A stretch of DNA of 64,000 nucleotides from Solirubrobacterales bacterium (lineage in GTDB: Bacteria > Actinomycetota > Thermoleophilia > Solirubrobacterales > Solirubrobacteraceae): contig PKXY01000028.1 of assembly GCA_003132505.1 (NCBI GenBank), forward strand, positions 138,291 to 202,290, given 5' to 3'. Under the pieces are notes generated by a model. That model was not told where the DNA came from. It saw only the letters and a program-made list of their open reading frames with translations, and did no database searches. Made by a program: the position numbers and the translations under genes. Of this stretch, positions 52,682 through 62,193 are shown in pieces. Position 1 is the first letter of the stretch; every line of letters starts with the position of its first letter.

Positions 52682-53629
52682 TCAGGCGTGATACTGCCGA
52701 GGCCAACACGACCTGAAAGTGATCAACGCAGATCCCGCGAAAAAGCGTGCAGCCAGAATGGGGCGGTGCTCGCGGAGCGAGCGCCGAATCGCAACACGAG
52801 CTGTGTGCCAGTTGAGCTGGTGGTCGCAGAAGCGCCAAGCCGCCTTGACGATTGCCCGGTGCTCAGGTGTAAGGCGGCCGACGTCCCGCCATCGGTTGTG
52901 AAGCTTGATGAGCTGCGCGGCCTGGTGTTCCGGTTCCGCAGTCGACTGACTGGAATGGCGCCGGTGACGCACGAGGCGCTCCGGGATGTGTTCGACTCGC
53001 CCGTGCAGCGCGAGTCGGAGAAAGAGATCAGTGTCCTCAAACACTTGCCCGAATCCCTCATCCCAACCTCCGACCGCACTAAACGCCAAACGACGCATGA
53101 TTGAGGACGACGGAATTATGCCGGCAAGAGCGAGAATCGACTCAAACGGTGTTTCGCGTTCCGTGTCTCGAAGGACGCGCACGCCCCAGCGATCCGCCAC
53201 GTAGCGGGGGTGCATGCCCGGTGTGCCGGGCAGGGTCTGTCCATGCTCGTCAATGTAGCTAACCAAGCTATGAACCATGGTAAGCCGTGGATCGCCGTCG
53301 AGCCGAGAGACCGATCGTTCGAGCATCGTCGGCTCGAGCTCATCGTCGCCGTCAAGAAAAAGAACGTAGGGACTCGCCGGTGAGACCTCTACGAGGCCCG
53401 CATTCCGGGCGTGACCAACGCCTCTGTTCTGTGTCTCAAGAACAGAAATACGCGGGTCGCGTTGCGCTGTGGCGTGCGCAACAGCGCTAGAGCCGTCGGT
53501 GCTGCCGTCATTTACGATGATTGCCTCCCACCGCGACTCCGTTTGTGCGCGGAGGCTGTCGACCGTCGACTCAAGAAAGCGCTCCTGATTGAAGCACGGA
53601 ATAACGATTGTGACGACGGGTTGATCCAC
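52682..53629 (-). CDS. GT2 family glycosyltransferase
   Basis: The GT-A enzyme has about 315 residues, with VTIVIPCFNQERFLESTVD, AIIVNDGSTDGSSAV and the metal-binding YVLFLDGDDELEPTMLE. A later acidic motif FGQVFEDTDLFLRLAL corresponds to the catalytic-base region. The GTG at 53629 begins just before the domain, 2 bases after the upstream stop; a GTG at 53653 that overlaps the upstream gene is the alternative. It belongs to a minus-strand run of three genes with the next two. Confidence 0.88.
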   Translation of the reverse strand: MDQPVVTIVIPCFNQERFLESTVDSLRAQTESRWEAIIVNDGSTDGSSAVAHATAQRDPRISVLETQNRGVGHARNAGLVEVSPASPYVLFLDGDDELEPTMLERSVSRLDGDPRLTMVHSLVSYIDEHGQTLPGTPGMHPRYVADRWGVRVLRDTERETPFESILALAGIIPSSSIMRRLAFSAVGGWDEGFGQVFEDTDLFLRLALHGRVEHIPERLVRHRRHSSQSTAEPEHQAAQLIKLHNRWRDVGRLTPEHRAIVKAAWRFCDHQLNWHTARVAIRRSLREHRPILAARFFAGSALITFRSCWPRQYHA

Positions 53630-53631
53630 GC

Positions 53632-54585
53632 TTAGATCTTGGTGGAGATCCACTCCGAAAAGCGGGGAGCGCTTGAGAACAATGTCTCCATGTGGACAGC
53701 AGCGTCTTGCCAAGCTCGCAGCTCAACGAGCGCACTCTCCGAATCAAGGTCGCGGCTCCGCGTTTGTCGCCGTGCCGCAATGGCCGCGGCCGCGAACCGT
53801 GACGTGCGCACGATTCGCCGAGGGTATGTCGGTAGCCGCTGGCCGAGATTGCGTTGCCGTGTCGCGCCGACCGCGATCTGGAACACCTTGCTGCGGACGG
53901 CATCGAAAGAAAGGCGTGTCACATCGAGCCAATGATTAACGACGGCCCGCGGCTCGTAAAGAACGGTGTGCCTATCGGCGATCCGGTCGAACAGCTCCCA
54001 CTCGTCATGACCGATGGAGGCGTGACCGGTATGACGGAAGCGGGGATCGAACGGGTTGCGGGGAAGGATGGCCGAACGAAACGCCATGTTCGCGCCTACA
54101 GGGGAGCGGCCACGCACAACCCGGAACGGTTCGGTACCCTCGTCCCAGAGCGTGATCGCGCGATAAAGCTCTTCGCCGTCGGCCATCCACACTGGCCGCG
54201 TCCCTCCTTCCAGGCGAGGAATGACACGGCCGCCGACAGCCCCAACCTCTGGCTCGGCAAATGCCGAGGCTAACGCATCGATCCAGCCCGGTTCAACCGT
54301 CACGTCATCATCGGTAAACAGGATGATGTCGCCACGTGCGACGCCGATGCCCAGGTCTAACGCCCGGCATTTTCCGGACTTCGCGAGACTTAGTGCCGTG
54401 ACTTTGTGCGCTGCCAGCACGTCAGCTGTGTGGTCGGTTGACCCGTTGTCGACCACGATGATCTCGCGGGTGGTCTGCGACGGATCACACTCGATCGACG
54501 TGAGACAACGGTCCAAGTGGTCGGCACGACTACGCGTCGCTATCAGAATTGTGGCGAGCACGATCGAAGGATCGCACGTCGCCAA
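53632..54585 (-). CDS. GT2 family glycosyltransferase
   Basis: The 317-residue GT-A enzyme has ATILIATRSRADHLDRCLTS, EIIVVDNGSTDHTADVLA and IILFTDDDVTVEPGWIDAL, with GRSPVGANMAFRSAILP and GHDEWELFDRI further on. It is closely similar in layout to the gene at 58003-58977 (FTDDDVTV, GHEEWHL), so the two are paralogues. The TTG at 54585 has GGGGAG 8 bases upstream, which decided the start; a GTG at 54561 is possible. It overlaps the methyltransferase gene by 56 bases. Confidence 0.85.
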   Translation of the reverse strand: MATCDPSIVLATILIATRSRADHLDRCLTSIECDPSQTTREIIVVDNGSTDHTADVLAAHKVTALSLAKSGKCRALDLGIGVARGDIILFTDDDVTVEPGWIDALASAFAEPEVGAVGGRVIPRLEGGTRPVWMADGEELYRAITLWDEGTEPFRVVRGRSPVGANMAFRSAILPRNPFDPRFRHTGHASIGHDEWELFDRIADRHTVLYEPRAVVNHWLDVTRLSFDAVRSKVFQIAVGATRQRNLGQRLPTYPRRIVRTSRFAAAAIAARRQTRSRDLDSESALVELRAWQDAAVHMETLFSSAPRFSEWISTKI

Positions 54586-55294
54586 TCAGACGGCTCCCCG
54601 ACACCGCGGCCGCGTGTTGCTGGTACTGGGTCAGTTTGCTCGGCCCACTGCGGACGGACTGTTTCGAGTGGTCGTGGTGTGAGTGCGGGCGAACCAGTCG
54701 TATCGCCCACTGCGCGAACTCGTCGCCTTCCACAATGGTCCGCCACTCGCCAGAAGCACAAGCTTCCCGCACTGCCTTAGAGACTCCAGCGTGCGTGTGC
54801 GTCGCATCGTCATGCCAGTCGTCGCCGAGGAGAAGCCCACCCGGCTTGATCTTGTGAGACAGCATCGCCAGCTCGGCAACGGTTTGACCGTAGGTGTGGG
54901 ATGTATCGAGATAGGCCCAATCAAAGTGCCGGTCAGGAAAGCTGGCGAGCACCTCTAAGTCGTGGCCGACATGCAATATCGCATTAGGGGCAGCCTCTTG
55001 TGCCTCATCGTGGGCTTGGCGCGTCCCTAGTCGTCCGTAATCGGTGTACGCACCCCAGTCTGGATACCGCTCGCCGTACAGAGCCCACCAGCCATCGATC
55101 AAGTGCATCTCGGCGGGCCGGGTGATGCGCACGATGTGGGAAGCGAACTCGCCGCGAAATACGCCGATCTCGGCGCAGACTGCGCCTTTCGGTGCGCGGC
55201 GCAGGATGTGCTCGCGACCGTTTGGGCGGAGCCCGAAACGTATCGCAACTCTGTGACGTACGCTCCTAACCTTCTGAAGCACGAGCGAGATCAT
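54530..55294 (-). CDS. Class I SAM methyltransferase (Methyltransf_24 type)
   Basis: The 254-residue protein has CAEIGVFRGEFASHIV (SAM-binding region), MHLIDGWWALYGERYPDW, FDWAYLDTSHTYGQTVAEL and LLLGDDWHDDATHTH. This set is typical of the TylF/Methyltransf_24-like O-methyltransferases of sugar or macrocin type, with Asp and His residues that could bind a metal. ATG at 55294. It is the first gene of the three-gene minus-strand run and probably modifies the polysaccharide. Confidence 0.82.
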   Translation of the reverse strand: MISLVLQKVRSVRHRVAIRFGLRPNGREHILRRAPKGAVCAEIGVFRGEFASHIVRITRPAEMHLIDGWWALYGERYPDWGAYTDYGRLGTRQAHDEAQEAAPNAILHVGHDLEVLASFPDRHFDWAYLDTSHTYGQTVAELAMLSHKIKPGGLLLGDDWHDDATHTHAGVSKAVREACASGEWRTIVEGDEFAQWAIRLVRPHSHHDHSKQSVRSGPSKLTQYQQHAAAVSGSRLIGDVRSFDRARHNSDSDA

Positions 55295-55637
55295 GCTGGC
55301 ATTCAGTGTAGACGGCGCCGCCGTCGTACGACACTTAGCCCCGGGTAGGCGATACTTCGGCGCAACTCGTCGAGGATGCCGCCCCCGCGCTACGACCTCC
55401 CCGTTGCTGATCTCAAACAGCTCGCCGTACGGCTAGTAAAGACCGCAGCCGAGGGCAGGCCCACGGTCCAAGCGCGTGTGCCGGCTCAATAACGCGGTAT
55501 CGCTCGATGTACGGCACGGGACTCCTACTCTGCTCAAGACTCAGGACAAACCCCTGGGAGAGGATCGAGACCAGCATCGCGGTTATGGCGGCCGAGGAAC
55601 TCGCGGCGCGTGACGCTCGCGGAATGCACGAGCGAAG
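55295..55637. other. Gap with no recognised gene
   Basis: About 340 bases without a convincing coding sequence or RNA gene. It should contain the promoter for the minus-strand methyltransferase/GT2 run. Confidence 0.35.
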
Positions 55638-56717
55638 CTATCTCTGGGACTGCGGGTCGGGCTTGGTTGCGAGGTATCGCTGTCGCCACGCTATGAACGC
55701 TGGTCCGGCAACAAGGAATCCGTCGTCCAATAGCTCGTTGGTGTCGGTGAGGAGTCGTGCGGACTGCTGTCGCAGGATGATCTCCTTGGCCTGACGGAGT
55801 CCGTCCCGGTAGCGGTTGTATTCGCGGGTCGTGTAGGTTCCGTAGCGACCAGTGGCCACGGCCTCCGCCACCTTGGTAGCGAACGTCTCGACGAAAGGAT
55901 AGTGAAGCAACACCGCGGTAAAGTCGGCGACCGTTGCTCCCGTGACGTGGTGCCAGTCCACGAACAGGCCTATGTCTGGCGCGATCTTGACGAGGCATGC
56001 CTTGCTGAGTCCGTTGTTGGTGCCGAACACCTGCTCTCGGATGCCGCCCCAATGCATCCTCACCTGTGGGTTCGCCAGCCGCGAGTAGATGTAGTCAGTC
56101 TTACGAATCGCGGACACATCGTAGAATGTGTACGCGTCGCGCAACCGATCGGCTGGTTGGCTGCGCACCGAGGCCAGTGGCCCGTCGGCGAACATGTCAA
56201 GCATCTGCGCAACGACTGCGGTGTATTGCCGCCGGTCAAGGTAGGCGAGGATCGCGCGGAGTGGCACGTCCCCGGATCGGGGGTAATCGAAAAGCTCGTC
56301 GATGTCAACACAGAGACTCCATCGACCCATAGAGAACCGTCGAACGAGATAGCGCTTCATCAGATTCTCGTAGTGCGCATAGGAACGGCTAGTCCGGAGG
56401 AGCGTAACGTTCGGGTAGGCAGCTGCGATCGCGGCGGTTCCGTCCGTCGAGTCGTTCAGGAGCAGAATGACATGCTTCACGCCGAGCGTGAAGTGATGTT
56501 CGAGAAACGATCGAACGTGAAGCTCTCCATTGCGGACGACGCATATGGCGATGACCTCCTCGCCGCCGCACGCGATCCTCCTCGGTCCGTGGACATGACG
56601 GACTGTCAGCCGCAGCGCCGCCCAACGCAGTCTTTCCCTAAGACGGCCAAATGTCGGACGTGCACGGCGCAGGTTCCCGATGATTCTTCGTAGTCCATGT
56701 CGCGCACGCGAGATCAC
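55638..56717 (-). CDS. GT2/GT92-like glycosyltransferase
   Basis: The 359-residue enzyme starts with a basic amphipathic N-terminus, then VIAICVVRNGELHVRSFLEH, VILLLNDSTDGTAA and the metal site SLCVDIDELFDYP. The order and the DID motif match the Glyco_tranf_2_4/GT92-like family acting on glycolipids or cores. A conserved His/Trp segment (GLFVDWHHVTGATVADF) lies in the C-terminal third. ATG at 56717. The donor is unknown. Confidence 0.82.
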   Translation of the reverse strand: MISRARHGLRRIIGNLRRARPTFGRLRERLRWAALRLTVRHVHGPRRIACGGEEVIAICVVRNGELHVRSFLEHHFTLGVKHVILLLNDSTDGTAAIAAAYPNVTLLRTSRSYAHYENLMKRYLVRRFSMGRWSLCVDIDELFDYPRSGDVPLRAILAYLDRRQYTAVVAQMLDMFADGPLASVRSQPADRLRDAYTFYDVSAIRKTDYIYSRLANPQVRMHWGGIREQVFGTNNGLSKACLVKIAPDIGLFVDWHHVTGATVADFTAVLLHYPFVETFATKVAEAVATGRYGTYTTREYNRYRDGLRQAKEIILRQQSARLLTDTNELLDDGFLVAGPAFIAWRQRYLATKPDPQSQR

Positions 56718-56801
56718 GCCGAAAGCTGGCGCGGGATCGGACGCCGCGGTCGAGACTCATCGCGTGAACGCGTGGCACGAGTTCCAAGTCCAGCTACGGG
56801 A

Positions 56802-57548
56802 CTAGGCGCGCGCGAGAAACGCAACATTTCCGCCAGAAACGCCTAAATCGAGCACAAACTCGTGGGTCATCAACTTCATCAACATCCGCTGTGTCGCGTC
56901 GTCGCCAGCGACCTGAGGATGTGTTTCGACGCAGATCGCACGCACGTGATCAGGGAGGGTCAGATCACCCAGGAGCGCGGCTTCGCCACCCTCGATATCA
57001 ACCACGAGATAGGTGGGCTTAAGCCGAGAAAGTTCACCTTGGAACGACCGTTGCGCTACACGTCTCGTCGCGCCCTCAATCATCGGCGATCGCGCTGATC
57101 GCCAGAACTCGCCCTCGTCAACCTGGAACTCCACAACGTCCTCGTGGTCGCCGAGTACCGCGTTGATTATCGTGGGGCTGACGCCATTGAGGCGACAATT
57201 GGTGGCCGCGAGTTCAGCTAGCTCGGCGATCGCCTCGTACGCAACCACATTCTCGGAGCCAACGATCTGCGATGCGCATGCGGTAATGAAACCGAGGCCG
57301 GCGCCCAGTTCAAGGACGCGATCACTAGGCCTCAGGGTCTGCTCGAGAATTCGCCGCTCCGTGTCCTCGTACCAGCCGCGGTAGATGTAGGCGTGGATCG
57401 GCGGTGTGACCCAACGGTCATCGAGCTGCAACTCTATGCCGCCCAGGGTGACTCGCGCAGGCTTCGTCGCGAGCCTGTACCGGGCGCGAAGGTCGGCGCG
57501 TATGAGCCGGGCGATCGTTCTCCACGACGGCGACGGTGGACGTTCCAC
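56802..57548 (-). CDS. FkbM-family methyltransferase
   Basis: The 248-residue SAM methyltransferase has motif I RVLELGAGLGFITACASQIV, VVAYEAIAELA and the FkbM motif YLVVDIEGGEAALLG, then ICVETHPQV. It is a second FkbM enzyme of the island, distantly related to the one at 42419-43045. GTG at 57548. It probably O-methylates a sugar residue. It lies 84 bases upstream of the GT92-like gene on the same strand and could share its transcript. Confidence 0.86.
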   Translation of the reverse strand: MERPPSPSWRTIARLIRADLRARYRLATKPARVTLGGIELQLDDRWVTPPIHAYIYRGWYEDTERRILEQTLRPSDRVLELGAGLGFITACASQIVGSENVVAYEAIAELAELAATNCRLNGVSPTIINAVLGDHEDVVEFQVDEGEFWRSARSPMIEGATRRVAQRSFQGELSRLKPTYLVVDIEGGEAALLGDLTLPDHVRAICVETHPQVAGDDATQRMLMKLMTHEFVLDLGVSGGNVAFLARA

Positions 57549-58002
57549 GAGGCGATGGTAGCCATCCCGTGGGCTGCTCCGTGGCTCGTAGCGTTGCAGG
57601 TGGTCTAGATGCCTTCGCTGATCCGGTCGAGGAACCTTTCGACGTTTCCTCGCGCGTGATGGCCTTGTCGCCGGGGATGTCTCATCGGTACTGAGGACTT
57701 CAGCCCGTTTGCGCGTCTGTTAGCGAACCCGGGCGTACCCAGCGATGCTCTGGTGATACGGTAGCGACCGTAAGCATCAGTGACTCTCGCGTTCAGCGCG
57801 CCGACTTCGATGTGGCCGCTGCGGAGGCATCGCGTGAGCATGTTCGCGTCACTGTCATCGCGAGACAGACGAGCAGGTTGTCCCGCCGGACACTCAGGCG
57901 CCGGGTAGGATGATCTCGGCATGAACTCGGAGCTAAACCGGACTTCCCGCAGCGCGGGCGTTGGGACCGTTACCGACGGCTTGCGTTGCAGCGAATGTAT
58001 TG
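57549..58002. other. Gap with no recognised gene
   Basis: About 450 bases between the divergent FkbM and GT2 genes. A minus-strand open frame (57605-57922) exists, but I see no family or protein-like signature. It probably holds promoters. Confidence 0.35.
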
Positions 58003-58977
58003 ATGCCAGCTGATGCCGGTGCCGTTGTGGTCGTGCCGACGCGGAACCAAGCCGATAGCTTGGATCGGTGTCTGACGGCGCTTACCGCGGACTCTTCTCA
58101 CGTGTCCCGCGAGATTGTGGTTGTAGATAACGGCTCGAGCGACCGCACCGCCGAGGTGGTCGCTTCCCACGCTTTGACATCGCACCTTCAGGTGCGGCGT
58201 ATCTGGGAGCCGCATACGGGTCAGAGCCGTGCACGGAACGTAGGCATGGCTCAGTCGGCCGCGCCGCTGATCTTGTTCACGGATGACGATGTAACTGTGC
58301 ACGACGGATGGGCGGACGCTCTTTGCGGTGCGTTGTTGAGCCCAGCTGTCGTCGCTGCTGGCGGGAGAGTGTTGCCCGCGTGGAGCGGAACGCCACCAAA
58401 GTGGCTAATTGATGGTCCGCAACAGGCCAATGCCGCACTTGAGGACTACGGCAGTGTGAGTTTTGCGTGTGGTCCAAGCCGCCTGCCGTTTGGGGCAAAT
58501 CTTGGCTTCCGACGCGCGGCGCTCGACTCGTTTCGTCAACCGTTCGATGAGCGGCTTGGGCATCGGGGTCGGGTGGCTATGGGTCATGAGGAGTGGCACC
58601 TGCTCAAGCAGCTCCGTAACGCAGGGGAGGTGCGCTATGAAGCTGCAGCCGTCGTCGATCACCACGTCTCCGCCTCGCGCATGGACTACAAGACCATCCG
58701 TCGCCGGATGTGGCAGCTTGGATTTGGGCTCGCCCGCTCACAATGGCTGCTTGGGGAGTCCCAGCCTGCGTGGCCGCGCGTGGCGGTGCGAACCGTCAGG
58801 ATCGGACGCCAGGCGGCGCGCAACCGTGCTTTATATACAGCCGCCGGTGGCCCGACCTCAGGTGATGCAGCCTGGGCTGACTTTTCTTCGCACTTCTGGT
58901 GGGGATACCAGGTCGAGATGCTCACAGGTCGCTCTCGCTGGCTGGCCGACCGCCTAGCTGAGCGAATGCTGGGCTAA
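58003..58977 (+). CDS. GT2 family glycosyltransferase
   Basis: The 324-residue GT-A enzyme has AVVVVPTRNQADSLDRCLTA, IVVVDNGSSDRTAEVV, LILFTDDDVTVHDGWADAL and the catalytic-base region MGHEEWHLLKQLRNAG. It is a paralogue of the gene at 53632-54585. The ATG at 58003 (MPADAGAV) directly precedes the domain; the TTG at 57961 is less likely. A short C-terminal basic region follows. It stands alone between divergent and convergent neighbours. Confidence 0.87.
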   Translation: MPADAGAVVVVPTRNQADSLDRCLTALTADSSHVSREIVVVDNGSSDRTAEVVASHALTSHLQVRRIWEPHTGQSRARNVGMAQSAAPLILFTDDDVTVHDGWADALCGALLSPAVVAAGGRVLPAWSGTPPKWLIDGPQQANAALEDYGSVSFACGPSRLPFGANLGFRRAALDSFRQPFDERLGHRGRVAMGHEEWHLLKQLRNAGEVRYEAAAVVDHHVSASRMDYKTIRRRMWQLGFGLARSQWLLGESQPAWPRVAVRTVRIGRQAARNRALYTAAGGPTSGDAAWADFSSHFWWGYQVEMLTGRSRWLADRLAERMLG

Positions 58978-59100
58978 CCCAGATCCGACGTGGGCGCTCA
59001 GCGAAGTACCGCAGTCGTGGTGCGAGTGCGCAACGCGTTAGCGCTCTGAGCGCGCTCCTTCCCTAGCGTTATCGCGCGAGCGATGCAGCGACCCCATTGC

Positions 59101-60918
59101 TCAGAAGGAGGTACCGCCGCGAGCGAGCTCCGTTGCGTGCCGGTAATAGGCGTTGCCTTGCTTCAGATTCTCTACTGTATCGAAGGCTTCCAGCTTTCCA
59201 TCTGCGACCACCATAACGCGGTCACAGATGTCAAGCGTCGACATGCGATGCGCAACAATAAAGAGCGTTACCTCGCTCTTTAGTCCGCGCAGTGACTGCT
59301 GTAAGAGATTCTCCGACTGGGGATCGAGTGAGCTCGTGGGCTCATCAAGTACGAGGACCTCGGGTTCTGCAGCGAGTGCGCGCGCGATGCAGATTCGCTG
59401 CTGCTGGCCACCGGATACGGCATCGGCGCGGGGGCCGATGAGCGTGTCGTATCCGTGTGACCATGTCAGGATGTCGTCGTGTATGCGCGCGAGACGCGCG
59501 GCCCGTTCGACGGCGGCGTGGTCAAGTGGCCGGAAGTAGCAAATGTTGTCCGCGACGGACGCATGCATCAAGCGAGGCTCCTGCGGAACATAGGCGAACC
59601 GTGCGGTCCAGTCGCTACTTGAAAACTGCTCCACGGGCACGTCGTTGACGAGATAGCGACCCTCGTCTTGGGCCCTGAGACCAAGGAGAAGCTGAACTAG
59701 CGTCGATTTGCCTGCGCCTGAGGGGCCGACAATGCCGACCGTCTCGCCTTCTGCCACATCGAAGGTGATCGTCGACAGCACGCGCCTGTTCGGTACGTAC
59801 GCGTACGAGACCGACTCGAAGGCTAGCTTCCGCACGTGCGTCAGTTGTCGGCTCCCCGTGACAGGCACGCTGGCCAGGTAGTGTCGCTGCGTCCCCAGGA
59901 CACGGTCGACGTACGGCCAGGTCTGACGTACGCCGAGGTACGACCCCTGCACCTGCTGCCCGTACGACCCTGCGCGCACAAGAAGCAGAACGACCGCCCC
60001 AAGCGACGCCACGTGACCTGCGTTGGCAGCATGCAATAGCGCGAGCCCTGCAACGACGATCAGATACACCACGCTCTGGTAGACGTTGGGGACAAGGCGG
60101 CCGAGCAACTGCGTGCGGAAGTAGAGACCCCGCATTTGTTCTACGAGCTGATCGATGCGCTGACGCTGCGCTGTTCCAACCCCGAATACCTGGGTCTCCT
60201 CGGCGAGCCGTCCCGCCTCGCCCACGCCGCTTGCGAAGTTCATGCCCGCTTGGGACAGTCCGCGGGCGCGACGAGCCGCGAGCTGGTTCAACGGCCGCAG
60301 AACTACAAACAAGAGAATCGCAAGAACCAAGACACCGGCTGCCGCCACTGCATTGAGCAGCAGCGCCGTGAACACGAGCGTAGCTAGCGTGAGAACTGAC
60401 GAGATCAACCCCGTTGCCGCCACTGAGCCCTGAGACGCTTGCCATACCTGATTGCTCAAGAGCTCTTGTAGGTGTCCCTCGAGAGCGCTTGCTTTCTCCG
60501 CCCATGACGCCCGCGTGAAGGCCGCGAATGTGTCTCGTTGTAACTTCGCAGCAGTGATGGTGACGATTCGCGCTGGCAGAATTGACAGTGGCACCTGGAG
60601 GAGAAGCCGGACTACGGCGAGACCGAATGTGACGGCGAGCATGATCGTGATCGACTCGTTCAAGTGCAGCGGTCCGATTGCGGTGTCCACGCGGCGTGCT
60701 CCGTCGACCAGGGCCGCCGCGGCCTGGGCAACAGACGCGAGAATCGCAGCCTCGATAAGCCCGGCGACCACGCTGGCGACCATGAGGGTCGATACGCGCC
60801 AGTAACTGTCGCCGAGGAGAAGGCGGAACCGGGCCACCGCAGACAAGCGGGTGGACGGTTCGATCGAGCTAGCTGTCCGAGACGTCACGCGAAAGCATCG
60901 GCGCAGTCCTTGCGCCAC
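59101..60918 (-). CDS. ABC exporter half-transporter (fused membrane and ATPase), possible flippase
   Basis: The 605-residue protein has six helices (about 40-310) and a C-terminal ATPase: Walker A GIVGPSGAGKSTLVQLLLG, signature VSGGQQQRICIARAL, Walker B VLVLDEPTSSLD and the H-loop VAHRMST. As a homodimer it would export a lipid-linked substrate. PglK-type ABC flippases of lipid-linked oligosaccharides have the same size and layout, and no Wzx flippase gene is visible in the window, so a flippase role is plausible. A peptide or lipid exporter cannot be excluded. A GTG start is used. Confidence 0.85.
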   Translation of the reverse strand: MAQGLRRCFRVTSRTASSIEPSTRLSAVARFRLLLGDSYWRVSTLMVASVVAGLIEAAILASVAQAAAALVDGARRVDTAIGPLHLNESITIMLAVTFGLAVVRLLLQVPLSILPARIVTITAAKLQRDTFAAFTRASWAEKASALEGHLQELLSNQVWQASQGSVAATGLISSVLTLATLVFTALLLNAVAAAGVLVLAILLFVVLRPLNQLAARRARGLSQAGMNFASGVGEAGRLAEETQVFGVGTAQRQRIDQLVEQMRGLYFRTQLLGRLVPNVYQSVVYLIVVAGLALLHAANAGHVASLGAVVLLLVRAGSYGQQVQGSYLGVRQTWPYVDRVLGTQRHYLASVPVTGSRQLTHVRKLAFESVSYAYVPNRRVLSTITFDVAEGETVGIVGPSGAGKSTLVQLLLGLRAQDEGRYLVNDVPVEQFSSSDWTARFAYVPQEPRLMHASVADNICYFRPLDHAAVERAARLARIHDDILTWSHGYDTLIGPRADAVSGGQQQRICIARALAAEPEVLVLDEPTSSLDPQSENLLQQSLRGLKSEVTLFIVAHRMSTLDICDRVMVVADGKLEAFDTVENLKQGNAYYRHATELARGGTSF

Positions 60919-61063
60919 ATGAGGATGGAAGAGATCGCGTACGGATCCTATCCAGAGGCGGTCCGTTTCGACGACTTTGAGACGTCACGGTTCGTCGTCG
61001 CTAAGTCGCGTGGCGACGCCAGGGCACCACGAAATCTTGGGTATCGAGCACACTACGAGCTGA

Positions 61064-62188
61064 CTATGCTCGAATCGTCGCATAAAGTGCGCGGTGTAGC
61101 TCGACCACCGAGCGCCATGAGCGTGCCGCCGCAGCAGATCGCGCTTCCGCGCCCATGCGTGCAAGCGCTTGGCGATCGGATGCAAGTCGCTGAAGATGCA
61201 GGGAGATCGATGCCGCATCGCGCTCTATGAAGCAACCACTCACTGAGTCTTGGATCAGGTCGACGATTCCGTTTACTGGGGTGGCAAGCACGGCCAGACC
61301 ACCGGCTGCGGCCTCAATTGCTACGAGCGGGTCCGCCTCGTAGGCCGTGGGCAACACAAGTAGGTCGGCGGCTTGAAAAATTGGCGCGGTGTCAGCAACT
61401 TGCCCGAGGAAGTAAGTACGGTCGGCGACTCCCGATCGTTTGGCACGCGCGACGTAGTGCTTTTGATCGCCGGCACCGGCGATTAAGAGAATCCACTGAG
61501 GTGACTCCGCCAGGGCGTCGATCGCGACCGCGAGTCCTTTACGCTCCCAGTCGCCGCCGACGAATAGCGCCACAAGAGCGTCGTTAGTTAGGCCCAGCTT
61601 GGACCGGGTGTCAGCCCGGCCGTCGGCGCTCGGCGAGAACCGGTCAACGTCTACGCCATTCGGGATGACGACGACGGCGTCTGCGATCGCTGGGTAGTAG
61701 GCACGAAGCTCGTCGGCGACGCCGCGCGACACCGCCACCACAGTAGAGACGCGACTTGGCCGGTAGCAGAAGCTCTCCCCGATGCGTGACATTGCTGCGG
61801 CAATCCGTGCATGCAGCCGAAACAACGGCCAGCCTCGGCTCGTTCGCAGGCCACCGCCTTTGGATTGGAAGCCGCGGTGGCAGAAGTGCACCGACACGAT
61901 GTCGACCCGGTTCGGCACGATTGCTCCTGTTGCCTGCACAAGACCATCGCGATGTCGACGAACCAGCATTCCTGCCGCAATGAAGAACCAAGGGTATGCG
62001 ACCACAAATGGGCGCCTGGGGCCGGGTACGCGGTGAAAGGCGACGTCGATGCCTTGTAGATCGCAGGTCCGGGCGATGACGGTTACGCGATCGCCTGCGG
62101 CGGCAAGGCCCTTGATCAGCTCGAGGAGCACCCGCTCCATGCCACCATTGGGGCCGACGTCGTTTGCGACGATCGTGACGGACGTCAC
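61064..62188 (-). CDS. GT4 family glycosyltransferase
   Basis: The retaining GT-B enzyme of 374 residues has the acceptor-domain start VANDVGPNGGMERVLLELI, a central VVVIPNGVDVDRFSP, the donor-site LVALFVGGDWERKGLAVAID and the motif VLPTAYEADPLVAIEAAAGG, whose last Glu belongs to the E-x7-E pair. A GTG start is used, 5 bases after the upstream stop. It forms an operon with the double GT4 gene and, 145 bases further on, the ABC exporter. Confidence 0.9.
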   Translation of the reverse strand: MTSVTIVANDVGPNGGMERVLLELIKGLAAAGDRVTVIARTCDLQGIDVAFHRVPGPRRPFVVAYPWFFIAAGMLVRRHRDGLVQATGAIVPNRVDIVSVHFCHRGFQSKGGGLRTSRGWPLFRLHARIAAAMSRIGESFCYRPSRVSTVVAVSRGVADELRAYYPAIADAVVVIPNGVDVDRFSPSADGRADTRSKLGLTNDALVALFVGGDWERKGLAVAIDALAESPQWILLIAGAGDQKHYVARAKRSGVADRTYFLGQVADTAPIFQAADLLVLPTAYEADPLVAIEAAAGGLAVLATPVNGIVDLIQDSVSGCFIERDAASISLHLQRLASDRQALARMGAEARSAAAARSWRSVVELHRALYATIRA

Positions 62189-62193
62189 GCCGG

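Noticed and set aside
57605-57922. Minus-strand 105-codon open frame in a gap
   Set aside because: No family, ribosome-binding site or plausible start seen; not reported as a gene.
59041-59053. GCGCTC-T-GAGCGC palindrome after the GT2 gene as a terminator
   Set aside because: The centre allows no loop of at least 3 bases without losing most of the stem, and there is no T-tract.
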